64,000 bases of DNA from Pseudomonas sp. S31 (GTDB lineage Bacteria > Pseudomonadota > Gammaproteobacteria > Pseudomonadales > Pseudomonadaceae), in the NCBI RefSeq assembly GCF_016648105.1, contig NZ_JACVVE010000028.1:1-64000 (forward strand), given 5' to 3'. Made by a program: the position numbers and the translations under genes. The stretch's first letter is position 1. Every line of letters starts with the position of its first letter. The notes under the pieces are model-generated. The model was not told the DNA's origin. It made no database searches and saw nothing but the letters and a program-made list of their open reading frames with translations. Below are positions 7,896 through 18,996 of the stretch, piece after piece.

Positions 7896-9710
7896 ATGAT
7901 TGCAAAGCCCACGCCTCCCCGTCGCCCACGCTGGCGCAGCCTTGCCCTCCTGGCCCTGTGCCTGGCCCCCTTGCTCTGGCCGGTGCACCACCTGGCCGAA
8001 CGCTATTACCAGGACCAGTTGGCCTCGCAGAACCGCCAGACCCTCGACCTGTACGTAGCCAACCTGCTCGGCACCCTGCACCGTTACGAAACCCTGCCAC
8101 AGATCCTCGGGGACCTGCCGGCGCTGCGTGGCGTGCTGGCCGACCCGTTCCGCCTCGAGGCGGTGACCAATGCCAACCGCCTGCTCAAGGACATCGCCCA
8201 GCAGACCGGTGCCGAGGTGATGTACCTGATGGATGTCAGCGGCAACACCCTGGCCGCTTCCAATTGGGATAAACACGACAGTTTCGTCGGCCGCAACTTC
8301 GCCTTCCGGCCCTATTTCAACGAAGCCATGGCCGGTCGCCTGGGCCGCTTCTTCGGCCAGGGCACCACCTCGGCCAAACGCGGCTACTTCTTCGCCGCGG
8401 CGGTGCGCGACCGCGAGCGAGTGATCGGCGTGCTGGTGGTCAAGGTCGACCTCGACCATACCGAAACCCTCTGGGGCCGCACGCCCGAGCAACTGCTGCT
8501 GACCGATCACAACGGCGTGGTCATCCTCACTTCGCGGCCGGAGTGGCGCTTCCGTGCCACCCGCCCACTGACCGAGGCAGAGCGCCAGGCGATCATCGCC
8601 ATCCAGCCCTACCCGACCCAGGCGCCACAGCCGCTGCAGCTCAACCGCGAAGCCTGGATCTCGCAGAGCCGCGACATCAAGGAAACCGGCTGGCAGGTGA
8701 GCATCCTGGCGCCGCGCATGCTGGTCGACCGCTCGGTGCAGACCGTGATGGCCATCGGCGGTGCCACGCTGCTGGTGCTGATGCTGCTGGCCGGCCTGCT
8801 GATGCAGCGGCGCCGCCACTATATCGACCGCATCGATTTCGAAGCCAGGGGCCGCCAGGAGCTGGAAAAACGCGTGGCTGCCCGTACCGCCGATCTCGAA
8901 GGCCTCAATACTCGCCTGAAAAGCGCCGTGCTCGAACGCGAAAACGCTCAGCAAGAGCTGGTGCGGGCTCAGGACGAACTGGTCCAGGCTGGCAAGCTGT
9001 CGGTGCTGGGCACCATGTCGGCGAGCATCAGCCATGAACTCAACCAGCCCCTGGCGGCGATCCGCAGCTATGCCGAGAACGCCGAGATCCTGCTCGACCA
9101 CCAGCGTACCGAGGACGTGCGCGGCAACCTCAAGCTGATCGGCGAGCTGACCGGGCGCATGGCCTCGATCATCGCCCACCTGCGCGCCTTCGCCCGCCGC
9201 GATCGCCATGCTCCGGAGAGCGTGGCGCTGCAACCGGCACTGGACGACGCGCTGGCGCTGCTGGCCAAGCGCCGGCGGGCGATGGCCGTCGAACTGATCC
9301 GCGACCTGCCCGAGGCCACCCTGTGGGTGCAGGCCGGCGAGACCCGCCTGCGTCAGGTGCTCGGCAACCTGCTGGCCAATGCCCTCGACGCCCTGACCGA
9401 GAAAGCCAACCCGCGCAGGCTCTGGCTGAGTGCCGAACGGCGCGAAGACGACGTCTACCTGTACATCCGTGACAACGGCCCGGGGTTCAGCCGCCAGGCG
9501 CTGGAACATGCCAAGGAGCCGTTCTTCACCACCAAGACGCGGACCCAGGGCCTGGGCCTGGGCCTGGCCATCTGCGAAAGCCTGATGCTGGCCCTGGGCG
9601 GCGAACTGCTGCTCGGCAACCACCCGGAAGGCGGCGCCTTGCTCACCCTGCGCCTGCGCGTGGCCAAGCCCGGGGCCAACCTGCAATCTTCGGAGGACAC
9701 GTCGGCATGA
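7896..9710 (+). CDS. dctB: DctB-type sensor histidine kinase
   Basis: A 604-residue membrane kinase. It has a transmembrane helix at about 15-33, a periplasmic double-Cache-like sensor to about 285, a second helix at about 285-305, a coiled-coil stretch, then the HisKA H box with H380 in SISHELNQPLAA. The ATPase motifs follow: RQVLGNLLANALDAL (N box), RDNGPGF and GLGLGLAI. The family senses C4-dicarboxylates and phosphorylates DctD. From memory, P. aeruginosa has the same rml-dctBD neighbourhood followed by dctPQM transporter genes, but no transporter follows here, so the ligand is uncertain. The stop overlaps dctD. Confidence 0.88.
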   Translation: MIAKPTPPRRPRWRSLALLALCLAPLLWPVHHLAERYYQDQLASQNRQTLDLYVANLLGTLHRYETLPQILGDLPALRGVLADPFRLEAVTNANRLLKDIAQQTGAEVMYLMDVSGNTLAASNWDKHDSFVGRNFAFRPYFNEAMAGRLGRFFGQGTTSAKRGYFFAAAVRDRERVIGVLVVKVDLDHTETLWGRTPEQLLLTDHNGVVILTSRPEWRFRATRPLTEAERQAIIAIQPYPTQAPQPLQLNREAWISQSRDIKETGWQVSILAPRMLVDRSVQTVMAIGGATLLVLMLLAGLLMQRRRHYIDRIDFEARGRQELEKRVAARTADLEGLNTRLKSAVLERENAQQELVRAQDELVQAGKLSVLGTMSASISHELNQPLAAIRSYAENAEILLDHQRTEDVRGNLKLIGELTGRMASIIAHLRAFARRDRHAPESVALQPALDDALALLAKRRRAMAVELIRDLPEATLWVQAGETRLRQVLGNLLANALDALTEKANPRRLWLSAERREDDVYLYIRDNGPGFSRQALEHAKEPFFTTKTRTQGLGLGLAICESLMLALGGELLLGNHPEGGALLTLRLRVAKPGANLQSSEDTSA

Positions 9711-11116
9711 CGACCGCGACAACGATCGACAGCCAGGCCCAGGTGATCCTGGTCGACGACGACCCGCACCTGCGCCAGGCCCTGAGCCAGACGTTGGACC
9801 TCGCCGGGCTCAAGGTGGTCAGCCTGGCCGACGCCCAGGGCCTGGCCGAGCGCATCGAGCCAGACTGGCCTGGGGTGGTGGTCAGCGATATCCGCATGCC
9901 GGGCATCGACGGCCTGCAACTGCTCGAGCAACTGCACGGACGCGACAACGAGCTGCCCGTGCTGCTGATCACCGGCCATGGCGATGTGCCGCTGGCGGTA
10001 CAAGCCATGCGCGCGGGTGCCTATGACTTTCTGGAAAAACCTTTCGCCAGCGATGCGCTGCTCGACAGCGTGCGCCGCGCTCTGGCCCTGCGTCGACTGG
10101 TACTGGACAACCGCAGCCTGCGCCTGGCCCTGAGCGACCGCCAGCAACTGGCCACGCGCCTGGTCGGTCACTCGCCGGCCATGCAACGCCTGCGCGAACA
10201 GATCGGTGCCCTGGCCGGGACCCGCGCCGACGTGCTGATCCTCGGCGAGACCGGTGCCGGCAAGGAAGTGGTGGCGCGCGCGCTGCACGACCTGTCCAGC
10301 CGCCGCGACGGCCCGTTCGTCGCCATCAATGCCGGGGCCCTGGCCGAGTCGGTGGTCGAAAGCGAACTGTTCGGGCACGAGCCGGGAGCCTTCACGGGTG
10401 CGCAGAAGCGCCGCATCGGCAAGTTCGAGTTCGCCAACGGTGGCACGCTGTTCCTCGACGAGATCGAGAGCATGAGCCTGGACGTGCAGGTGAAGCTGTT
10501 GCGTCTGCTGCAGGAACGGGTGGTCGAGCGCCTGGGCGGCAACCAGCTGATCCCGCTGGACATCCGCATCATCGCCGCGACCAAGGAAGACCTGCGCCAG
10601 GCCGCCGACCAAGGGCGTTTCCGCGCCGACCTCTACTACCGCCTCAATGTCGCACCACTGCGTATCCCGGCGCTGCGCGAGCGCGGCGACGACATCCTGG
10701 TGCTGTTCCAGCACTTCGCCGATGCCGCCAGCGAGCGCCACGGGCTGGCGCCCCACACCCTGCAGCCAGGCCATCGGGCCATCCTGCTGCGCCATGAATG
10801 GCCAGGCAACGTGCGCGAGCTGCAGAACGCCGCCGAACGTTTCGCCCTGGGCCTGGAACTGGCCCTCGACGGCCAGCCAGCGCCAGCGGCAGCCACCGCG
10901 ACGCCGGTCGTTGCCGGCAACCTCAGCGAGCAGGTCGAGCAGTTCGAGCGCTCGCTGATCGCCGCCGAGCTGGCCCGGCCACACGGCTCCATGCGCAGCC
11001 TGGCCGAAGCCCTCGGCATTCCACGCAAGACCCTGCACGACAAGCTGCGCAAGCATGGCCTCAACTTCGAAGGCGGCAGCAGCGCGCACGACGACCACGA
11101 GGACAACCGCCCATGA
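9707..11116 (+). CDS. dctD: DctD-type sigma-54-dependent response regulator
   Basis: A 469-residue NtrC-class activator. The receiver domain (about 10-125) keeps the acidic DDD pocket and the phospho-acceptor D61 in VVSDIRMPG. The AAA+ domain (about 155-385) has the Walker A GETGAGKE near residue 180, the sigma-54 contact loop GAFTGA and Walker B LFLDE. A Fis-type helix-turn-helix is at the C-terminus (SLAEALGIPRKTLHDKL). It should activate RpoN promoters after phosphorylation by DctB. It overlaps dctB by ATGA and the next thioesterase gene by ATGA. Confidence 0.92.
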   Translation: MTTATTIDSQAQVILVDDDPHLRQALSQTLDLAGLKVVSLADAQGLAERIEPDWPGVVVSDIRMPGIDGLQLLEQLHGRDNELPVLLITGHGDVPLAVQAMRAGAYDFLEKPFASDALLDSVRRALALRRLVLDNRSLRLALSDRQQLATRLVGHSPAMQRLREQIGALAGTRADVLILGETGAGKEVVARALHDLSSRRDGPFVAINAGALAESVVESELFGHEPGAFTGAQKRRIGKFEFANGGTLFLDEIESMSLDVQVKLLRLLQERVVERLGGNQLIPLDIRIIAATKEDLRQAADQGRFRADLYYRLNVAPLRIPALRERGDDILVLFQHFADAASERHGLAPHTLQPGHRAILLRHEWPGNVRELQNAAERFALGLELALDGQPAPAAATATPVVAGNLSEQVEQFERSLIAAELARPHGSMRSLAEALGIPRKTLHDKLRKHGLNFEGGSSAHDDHEDNRP

Positions 11117-11568
11117 CCACCGACAGCCAGTACCTGCAAGCGGTACTGCACAGCGCCATTCCCCTGACCCGCGAGATGGGCCTGGAGGTCATCGACTGGC
11201 AGGCCCACTGCCTGCGCCTGCAGTTGCCGCTGGCGGCCAACGTCAACCACAAGAGCACCATGTTCGGCGGCAGCCTGTACTGCGCCGCAGTGCTCGTGGG
11301 TTGGGGCTGGCTGCACCTGCGCCTGCGCGAGCTGGGCATCGACGACGGGCATATCGTCATCCAGGAAGGCCAGATCAACTATCCGCTGCCGGTGACCGGC
11401 ACTGCGGTCGCCCGCTGCGCGGCGCCGGACGAGAAGACCTGGGAGCGTTTCCTGACGATGTATCAGCGCCGCGGCCGGGCGCGGCTGACGCTGCAGACCA
11501 CGGTCAGCAACGCCGGCAGCGACGAGCCCGCCGTGACCTTCGGCGGGCAGTACGTGCTGCATCGCTGA
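11113..11568 (+). CDS. YiiD-type C-terminal thioesterase-like hotdog protein
   Basis: A 151-residue single-domain protein resembling the YiiD C-terminal/hotdog thioesterase family. It carries NHKSTMFGGSLYCAAVLVGWGW near residue 37, where GG marks the hotdog helix, and ends with VTFGGQYVLH. Substrate unknown; it is presumably a cytoplasmic acyl-CoA or acyl-carrier thioester hydrolase. The ATG at 11113 overlaps the dctD stop, so it is translated from the dctBD transcript; why a thioesterase is coupled to this regulator is not clear. Confidence 0.8.
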   Translation: MTTDSQYLQAVLHSAIPLTREMGLEVIDWQAHCLRLQLPLAANVNHKSTMFGGSLYCAAVLVGWGWLHLRLRELGIDDGHIVIQEGQINYPLPVTGTAVARCAAPDEKTWERFLTMYQRRGRARLTLQTTVSNAGSDEPAVTFGGQYVLHR

Positions 11569-11580
11569 TACCTCACACGC

Positions 11581-11700
11581 CCCCTGTAGGAGCGGCCTTG
11601 TGCCGCGATGGACTGCGTAGCGGCCCCAGTTCCGGCAGATGGCTGAGAGCCTGGGGCTGCTACGCAGCCCATCGCGGCACAAGGCCGCTCCTACAGGGGG
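11581..11700. repeat. Long inverted REP-type element
   Basis: Two nearly perfect arms of about 45 bases face each other around a 25-base spacer. Each arm holds the CTGTAGGAGCGGCCTTG-type core shared with elements at 32727-32857 and 51111-51244, plus CGCGATGG(G/A)CTGCGTAGC. It fills the gap between two convergent genes and could terminate both transcripts. P. putida REP elements of this style are well described. Confidence 0.85.
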
Positions 11701-11706
11701 GGCGCT

Positions 11707-12525
11707 TCAGATCAAGCTCAGGAAGGCCTGGCGCCATGCAGCGTTTGCGGGCATCGCCAGGAAATACGGATTGAGTAGCGATTCGCGTGCCGGGTAGCGG
11801 AACGGCTGGCCATCGACCCCGATCACCTCACCCCCAGCCCCTTCCAGCACCCCCTGCGCCGCAGCCGTATCCCACTGCGAGGTCGGTGCCAGGCGCGGAT
11901 AGCAGTCAGCGCTGCCTTCGGCCAGCAGGCAGAACTTCAGCGAGCTGCCGATATTGGCCAGTTCCAGGTCCCCCACCTGCGCCCCAAGCCCCGCCAACAA
12001 GGCCTCTTGCTCGGGGCTGGAATGGCGACGGCTGGCAACCACGGTGAAGCGGCCATCGACCGGTGGCGCATTGCGGACCTCGATGGCCTCGGCCTGACCA
12101 TCGGCTTCGGCACGCCAGGCGCCCAGATCACGACCACCGAAATAGGCGCGCCCGTTGGTCGGCATGGTCACCACGCCGAACACCACCTCGCCGTGCTCGA
12201 TCAGCGCGATGTTGACGGTGAACTCTTCGCTGCCGGCGATGAACTCCTTGGTTCCGTCCAACGGGTCGACCAGCCACCAGCGCTGCCAGCCCTGGCGCTC
12301 GGCCAGCGGGATATTGCAGTCTTCCTCCGACAACACCGGGATCTGCGGCGCCAGGGCGCGCAGGCCATCGGCAATGACCTGGTGCGCGGCCAGGTCGGCG
12401 GCGGTCACCGGTGAATCGTCGGCCTTGTTCTGCACGGCAACGCCTGCGCGCCAGAACGGCAGGATCGCCTCGCCGGCCGCAAGGGCCAGCTTGACCACTT
12501 CATGCATCAATTGCTGGTCGCTCAT
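11707..12525 (-). CDS. cysQ: 3'(2'),5'-bisphosphate nucleotidase
   Basis: A 272-residue inositol-monophosphatase-superfamily enzyme. It removes the 3' phosphate from PAP, the by-product of sulfate assimilation and of phosphopantetheinyl transfer. Metal-binding motifs are clear: LSEEDCN, WWLVDPLDGTKEFI (the DPxDGT signature) and the C-terminal SQWDTAAAQGVLEGAGG. The start overlaps the nudE stop, so nudE and cysQ form a coupled pair on the minus strand. Confidence 0.95.
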   Translation of the reverse strand: MSDQQLMHEVVKLALAAGEAILPFWRAGVAVQNKADDSPVTAADLAAHQVIADGLRALAPQIPVLSEEDCNIPLAERQGWQRWWLVDPLDGTKEFIAGSEEFTVNIALIEHGEVVFGVVTMPTNGRAYFGGRDLGAWRAEADGQAEAIEVRNAPPVDGRFTVVASRRHSSPEQEALLAGLGAQVGDLELANIGSSLKFCLLAEGSADCYPRLAPTSQWDTAAAQGVLEGAGGEVIGVDGQPFRYPARESLLNPYFLAMPANAAWRQAFLSLI

Positions 12526-13088
12526 GCCTCGAACAGCCCCCGCTGGATCAGCAGGTCACGGGCCAGGTACAACGCCGCCAGGGCACGCCCCTCGGTGAAC
12601 TGCGGATGCATGGCCAAGGCCGACAATTCGCGCAGGTTGACCTTGTCGACCCGCATCGGCTCCGGCTCGTCGCCTTCCAGGCGCTCTTCGTACAGGTCGC
12701 TGGCCAGCACCACCTGGATCTTCTGGCTCATGTAACCCGGCGACAGCGACAGCTCGGTCAGGTGTTCCAGCTGGCGCGCGCCAAAGCCGGCTTCTTCCTT
12801 GAGTTCGCGCTCGGCCGCCGCCAGCACGTCCTCACCCGGCTCGATCAGGCCCTTGGGCAACGACAACTCGTATTCGTCGGTACCGCCGCAGTACTCCTCC
12901 ACCAGCACCGCATGCTCGGCATCGAGCATGGCCACGATCATCACGGCGCCGTAACCGTTGCCGCGGCCGACCAGACGCTCGTAGGTGCGTTCGTTGCCGT
13001 TGCTGAAGCGCAATTGCACGGCCTCGACGCGGAACAGGCGGCTGCTGGCGACGATTTCGCGGCTGAGGACGGTGGGTTTCTGGCGCAT
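12522..13088 (-). CDS. nudE: ADP compounds hydrolase NudE
   Basis: A 188-residue Nudix hydrolase acting on ADP-ribose, Ap3A and NADH-type substrates in E. coli. The Nudix box is intact (GLIEPGEDVLAAAERELKEE, then AGFGA). The frame runs further upstream, but the ATG at 13088 has AAGGAG 8 bases before it and begins with the family start MRQKPTVL. It is divergent from yrfG across a 64-bp gap that must hold both promoters. Confidence 0.93.
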   Translation of the reverse strand: MRQKPTVLSREIVASSRLFRVEAVQLRFSNGNERTYERLVGRGNGYGAVMIVAMLDAEHAVLVEEYCGGTDEYELSLPKGLIEPGEDVLAAAERELKEEAGFGARQLEHLTELSLSPGYMSQKIQVVLASDLYEERLEGDEPEPMRVDKVNLRELSALAMHPQFTEGRALAALYLARDLLIQRGLFEA

Positions 13089-13152
13089 GAGACGGCTCCT
13101 TGGCGTGAACGGGTTACTATACCGTGGCTTGCCGACTGATCGAGAGTTTCCC

Positions 13153-13815
13153 ATGCCTGTTCTTCCCTGGTCCGCCATCGATACCGTCCTGCTGGACATG
13201 GACGGCACCCTGCTCGACCTGCACTACGACAACCGTTTCTGGCTCGATCACCTGCCGCAACGCTACGCCGACCTGCATGGCGTCAGCCGGGCGATGGCCG
13301 AGCTCGAGCTGCAGCCGCTGTTCGAGCGCAACGCCGGTACCCTGAACTGGTACTGCCTGGACTTCTGGAGCCGCGAACTGAACCTGCCGATCCGTGAGCT
13401 CAAGCGCGAGATCGCCGACCTGATCGCCCTTCGCCCGGATGCCGACACCTTCCTCGCGGCCATCCGCCAGGCCGGCAAGCGCGTGGTGATGATCACCAAC
13501 GCCCACCGCGACTCGCTGTCGCTGAAGCTGGAGCGGGTGGAGCTGGCGCCCTATTTCGAGCGGCTGATCAGCTCGCACGATTACGGGTTTCCAAAGGAAA
13601 ATCCGCAGTTCTGGGACGCCTTGCAGGCGGATATCGGGTTCGAACCGGAACGCAGCCTGTTCATTGACGACACGCTGGCGATCCTGCGCAGTGCGCGGCG
13701 CTTCGGTGTGGGGCATCTGCTGGCGGTGCGCCAGCCAGACAGCCGGGGGCAGCCGCGCGATACCGAGGAGTTTGCGGCGGTCGAGGATTACCGGGAATTG
13801 TTGCTGGGCCTTTAG
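13153..13815 (+). CDS. yrfG: GMP/IMP nucleotidase YrfG (HAD superfamily)
   Basis: A 220-residue haloacid-dehalogenase-type 5'-nucleotidase that hydrolyses purine monophosphates in E. coli. All four HAD motifs are present: DMDGTLLDL near residue 14, MITNAHRD, the Lys in GFPKENPQFW and FIDDTLAIL. The frame is open far upstream; the ATG at 13153 is chosen because it starts just before the first HAD strand and follows a GAGA site. The stop codon is immediately followed by a REP pair. Confidence 0.92.
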   Translation: MPVLPWSAIDTVLLDMDGTLLDLHYDNRFWLDHLPQRYADLHGVSRAMAELELQPLFERNAGTLNWYCLDFWSRELNLPIRELKREIADLIALRPDADTFLAAIRQAGKRVVMITNAHRDSLSLKLERVELAPYFERLISSHDYGFPKENPQFWDALQADIGFEPERSLFIDDTLAILRSARRFGVGHLLAVRQPDSRGQPRDTEEFAAVEDYRELLLGL

Positions 13816-13889
13816 GGCCTCTTCGCGGGTGAACCCGCTCCTACAGGGATCACCGTACCTGTAGGAGCGGGTTCACCCGCGAAGAGGCC
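13816..13889. repeat. REP pair, perfect 32-bp arms
   Basis: Arms 13816-13847 and 13858-13889 are perfect reverse complements, with the GCGGGTGAACCCGCTCCTAC core and a 10-base spacer. The repeat begins at the base after the yrfG stop and lies between two convergent genes, where it could stop transcription from both sides. Confidence 0.93.
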
Positions 13890-13904
13890 GTCACAGGCTG
13901 AAAA

Positions 13905-14360
13905 TTACTCCTTAGGCGGAATACGCAGCACCTGCCCCACATAGATCTTGTCCGGATGTTTCAACATCGGCTTGTTGGCCTCGAAGATCTTGTTGTACAG
14001 GTTGGCATTCTTGTACACGCGCAACGAGATCGCGCTGAGCGTCTCACCCTTCTCCACCGTCACGAACTGGGCCGCCTCGGTAACGACCGCCGACAGCGCG
14101 ACGGTCAGACCATCAGCATCCACGCTGGCCACCCCTTCGATGTTGCCGGCTGCGAGAATGACCTTTTCCTTCTCCTCCTGGCTTGCCACCTCGCCCTTGA
14201 GCACAACCTTGTCACCCTCTACGGTCGCCGTGATATCAGGGTTGCCCAAGCCCACGCTCTCCACATGTTTCTTGAGCTGTTCTTCGGCATTGGCATTGCC
14301 CGGCGTGAGCAAATCGATCAACTTCTCGCCCGCTTCCTTCACAAAACTGATCAGACTCAT
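13905..14360 (-). CDS. BON and LysM domain protein (Kbp/YgaU-like)
   Basis: A 151-residue soluble protein. An N-terminal amphipathic stretch (about 1-25) is followed by a BON domain at about 25-90 and a LysM domain at about 97-148 (VEKGETLSAISLRVYKNANLYNKIFEAN, key end IYVGQVLRIP). It matches E. coli Kbp (YgaU) in size and domain order; Kbp is a cytoplasmic potassium sensor. No signal peptide is visible despite the LysM domain. A strong AAGGAG site precedes the ATG. Confidence 0.9.
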   Translation of the reverse strand: MSLISFVKEAGEKLIDLLTPGNANAEEQLKKHVESVGLGNPDITATVEGDKVVLKGEVASQEEKEKVILAAGNIEGVASVDADGLTVALSAVVTEAAQFVTVEKGETLSAISLRVYKNANLYNKIFEANKPMLKHPDKIYVGQVLRIPPKE

Positions 14361-14534
14361 AGCGTTCTCCTTGTCGACGAAACCTGGAACGGGTCAGTCT
14401 AGGCCACGATCACCAATCCCGCCCCGCTGCGACCCATCGACGCGCTCTATCAAGGCATAGACCCTAGCGATTAGACGGCGCCGACGCACACGCCTAGGCT
14501 GGTGCTATCAGATAGCCGCCGGTAATCCACGCCG

Positions 14535-15370
14535 ATGCATAGCAAACCTCCGGTCTGCGCGGCGTCATCGTCCTTGACCCTGCCCGCCGCCAGCAATACC
14601 TACGACTACGCCCAGCTCGACGACGGCGCGCAGGCCAGCACGCCGCTGGCCGAGGAAGTGGCGTTGGCGATCGTCTACAACGGCCTCAACCAGGCCGTGA
14701 TGCTGGTCAGCCCCACCGACCTCGAGGATTTCGCGGTCGGTTTCAGTGTCGGCAGCGGCATCGTCGAAGGCACTGCGGAAATCTACGACCTCAAGCTCTC
14801 CGGCAGTGGCTCGGCCCTCTATGCCGACCTGGAAATCTCCAGCCGTGCGTTCTGGAACCTGAAAAACCAGCGTCGCCAACTGGCCGGCACCAGTGGCTGC
14901 GGGCTGTGCGGGGTCGAAGCCCTGGAGCAGGCCTTGCCTGAACTGGCCGTGCTGCCCGGCGCGCCACTGCCCCCGGCGCACTGGCTTGGCGGCCTGCGCG
15001 AGCGTATCGACGCCTTCCAGCCCCTCGGCCAACACTGTGGCGCGGTCCATGCGGCGCTGTTCATGAACGACCAGGGCGAATTGCTGCTGGGCCGCGAAGA
15101 CATCGGCCGGCACAACGCCCTGGACAAGCTGATCGGCGCCCTGCTGCGCCAAGGCATCGATACCGCAGGCGGGCTGGCCATCGTCACCAGCCGCTGCAGC
15201 CTCGAACTGATCCAGAAAGTCCTGCGTGCCGGCATCCAGACCCTGGTCAGCCTGTCAGCGCCCACGGGGCTTGCCCTGCAATGGGCGCGCAAGCACAACC
15301 TCAACCTCATCCATCTACCCAAGCACAGCGCACCGCGGGTCTACAGCCCTGCGGCGGAGTCTCAACAGCC

Positions 15371-15374
<4 letters not shown>
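14535..15374 (+). CDS. fdhD: Formate dehydrogenase accessory sulfurtransferase FdhD
   Basis: A 279-residue protein. FdhD carries sulfur from IscS to the molybdenum cofactor of formate dehydrogenases and is required for their activity. The catalytic cysteine loop is visible as SGCGLCG (C122 and C125), followed by the conserved HAALFMN and GREDIGRHNALDKLIG. The stop overlaps the GTG start of the downstream molybdoenzyme, so cofactor maturase and client are coupled. The 174-bp gap upstream holds the promoter; no good Shine-Dalgarno site was seen. Confidence 0.94.
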
Positions 15375-17716
<2,342 letters not shown>

Positions 17717-17741
17717 GCCAAACACTGTCGCAAGAAACGAA

Positions 17742-17772
17742 AAAGCCCTGTTCCGCAACGGTTCAGGGCTTT
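17742..17772 (+). terminator. Terminator after the fdhD operon
   Basis: AAAGCCCTG and CAGGGCTTT form a 9-bp stem around a 13-base loop, 26 bases after the stop of the molybdoenzyme gene. The flanking A and T runs fit a factor-independent terminator. Confidence 0.7.
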
Positions 17773-17929
17773 GTCATAAAGAGCTCAGACAGGCGAAAAA
17801 CGATTAAGTTTCACTAGAAAAACAATAAGTTAGATAATTGTGTACAACTCGTGCCAATCGTCGGATTTGCGTTGCCAGGCACCCTCCAGAGCCTCAAATT
17901 CGCCTCGTCATTCCTATGAGGCTCTCTTG

Positions 17930-18409
17930 ATGAAGAAGTACTCCTCGATTCTGTTGTTGTCTTTCAGCTTGCTCAGCGGCGTTGCCATGGCAGGCGGCAA
18001 TACCGAGGCTGGCATTGGCGGCGCATTGGGTGGGGTACTCGGCTCCGTAGTGGGCAACTCCATCGGTGGTAGCACCGGTGGCGCCATTGGTGCCGGCCTG
18101 GGCGGCGCCGCCGGCGGTGCGCTGGGTGCCGACAAGCGCCAGCGTGGCGAAGCCGCCATCGGTGGCGCACTGGGCGCCGCGGGCGGCAACGTGGTCGGTC
18201 GGTCGGTCGGTGGCACCACCGGCAGCTACATCGGTGCAGCTGCAGGCGGCGGTGCCGGTGGCGCGCTGGGTAACTACATGGGCAACAAGGCCGATGAAGA
18301 CGAGCGCCACGAGAATCGCCGCTACCGTCGCGACTACGACGACCGTCGTCACTGGGACCGTGGCCACCACTACGGCCATCGCAAGCACGGGCGCCACTGG
18401 CGCCACTGA
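17930..18409 (+). CDS. Secreted glycine-zipper protein with His/Arg-rich tail
   Basis: A 159-residue protein. Residues 1-22 form a signal peptide (cleavage after AMA). Residues about 25-125 are two runs of GxxxG glycine-zipper repeats, which in this class pack in or across membranes. The C-terminal 30 residues are rich in His, Arg, Tyr and Asp. The ATG at 17930 follows a GAGG site. It resembles small outer-membrane or YMGG-like proteins, but the function is unknown. The gene contains 4.5 copies of the tetranucleotide GGTC at 18193-18210. The 213-bp upstream gap is AT-rich and should contain the promoter. Confidence 0.8.
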   Translation: MKKYSSILLLSFSLLSGVAMAGGNTEAGIGGALGGVLGSVVGNSIGGSTGGAIGAGLGGAAGGALGADKRQRGEAAIGGALGAAGGNVVGRSVGGTTGSYIGAAAGGGAGGALGNYMGNKADEDERHENRRYRRDYDDRRHWDRGHHYGHRKHGRHWRH

Positions 18410-18436
18410 TGCCAGCGGCATCGCCCTGTGCCAGGC

Positions 18437-18467
18437 AAAAGCCCCGCCCTCACCAGCGGGGCTTTTT
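18437..18467. terminator. Bidirectional terminator between convergent genes
   Basis: An AAAAGCCCCGC stem pairs with GCGGGGCTTTTT across a 9-base loop. Flanking A and T tracts let it work in both directions, for the glycine-zipper gene on the plus strand and the thioesterase gene on the minus strand, whose stop codon it reaches. Confidence 0.85.
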
Positions 18468-18907
18468 CATGCCTGCTGGTCAAGCTGCACACCGGCCAGG
18501 ATGACCTGCAACGCCTCCGGCAACACCAGCGGCCGGCCGCTGGCCCGCTCGACGAATACCTGCACCACCGTGCCCGCCGCGCAGGCCTCCGCCTCCCCGG
18601 GGCGGAACAGCGCCAGGCGGTACTCAACCGTGCTTCCCACCAGCCGCGTCACCCCCAGCCCGACCTCCAGCACATCCGGAAAACCCGGCAGTGCATAGAA
18701 ATCCGCCGCCGAGCTGACCACGAACGCTGCCAGCTCGCCGTCGCGCAGGTCCAGTTCGGCCTGCTCGACCAGGAAAGCCTGGATCGCGGTCTCGAAAAAG
18801 CCGTGCACGGTGGCGCCAGCGACATGGCCGTTGAGGTCGTTGTCCTGCGGACGGGTGAGGATGGGGTGAAAGTGGGAGAAGGCGGTGCGCTGGAGAGATT
18901 CGGTCAT
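18467..18907 (-). CDS. Hotdog-fold acyl-CoA thioesterase
   Basis: A 146-residue 4HBT/YbgC-type thioesterase. The N-terminal TRPQDNDLNGHVAGATVHGFFE holds the catalytic Asp and the following NGHV of this family. Length is normal. The substrate is not evident. It is a single-gene unit on the minus strand and its start borders the toxin-antitoxin insert. Confidence 0.85.
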   Translation of the reverse strand: MTESLQRTAFSHFHPILTRPQDNDLNGHVAGATVHGFFETAIQAFLVEQAELDLRDGELAAFVVSSAADFYALPGFPDVLEVGLGVTRLVGSTVEYRLALFRPGEAEACAAGTVVQVFVERASGRPLVLPEALQVILAGVQLDQQA

Positions 18908-18972
18908 GGGAGATCCGTTTGAGACTGCATCAGGGCGAAGCTTCCCACAACATGTTAGGAAGGCCTATAGTC

Positions 18973-18991
18973 GCAATCAATTATAGATTGC
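18973..18991. promoter_or_regulatory. Inverted repeat upstream of the antitoxin gene
   Basis: GCAATC and GATTGC are a 6-bp inverted repeat with a 7-base AT spacer, 6 bases before the chosen antitoxin ATG and among TATAGT and TTATAG promoter-like hexamers. Toxin-antitoxin operons are usually repressed by their antitoxin at such a site; that role here is inferred. Confidence 0.45.
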
Positions 18992-18996
18992 ATAGC

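Noticed and set aside
7770..11098. Two long minus-strand frames opposite dctB and dctD
   Set aside because: Low-complexity shadows of the kinase and regulator genes, with no recognisable domain.
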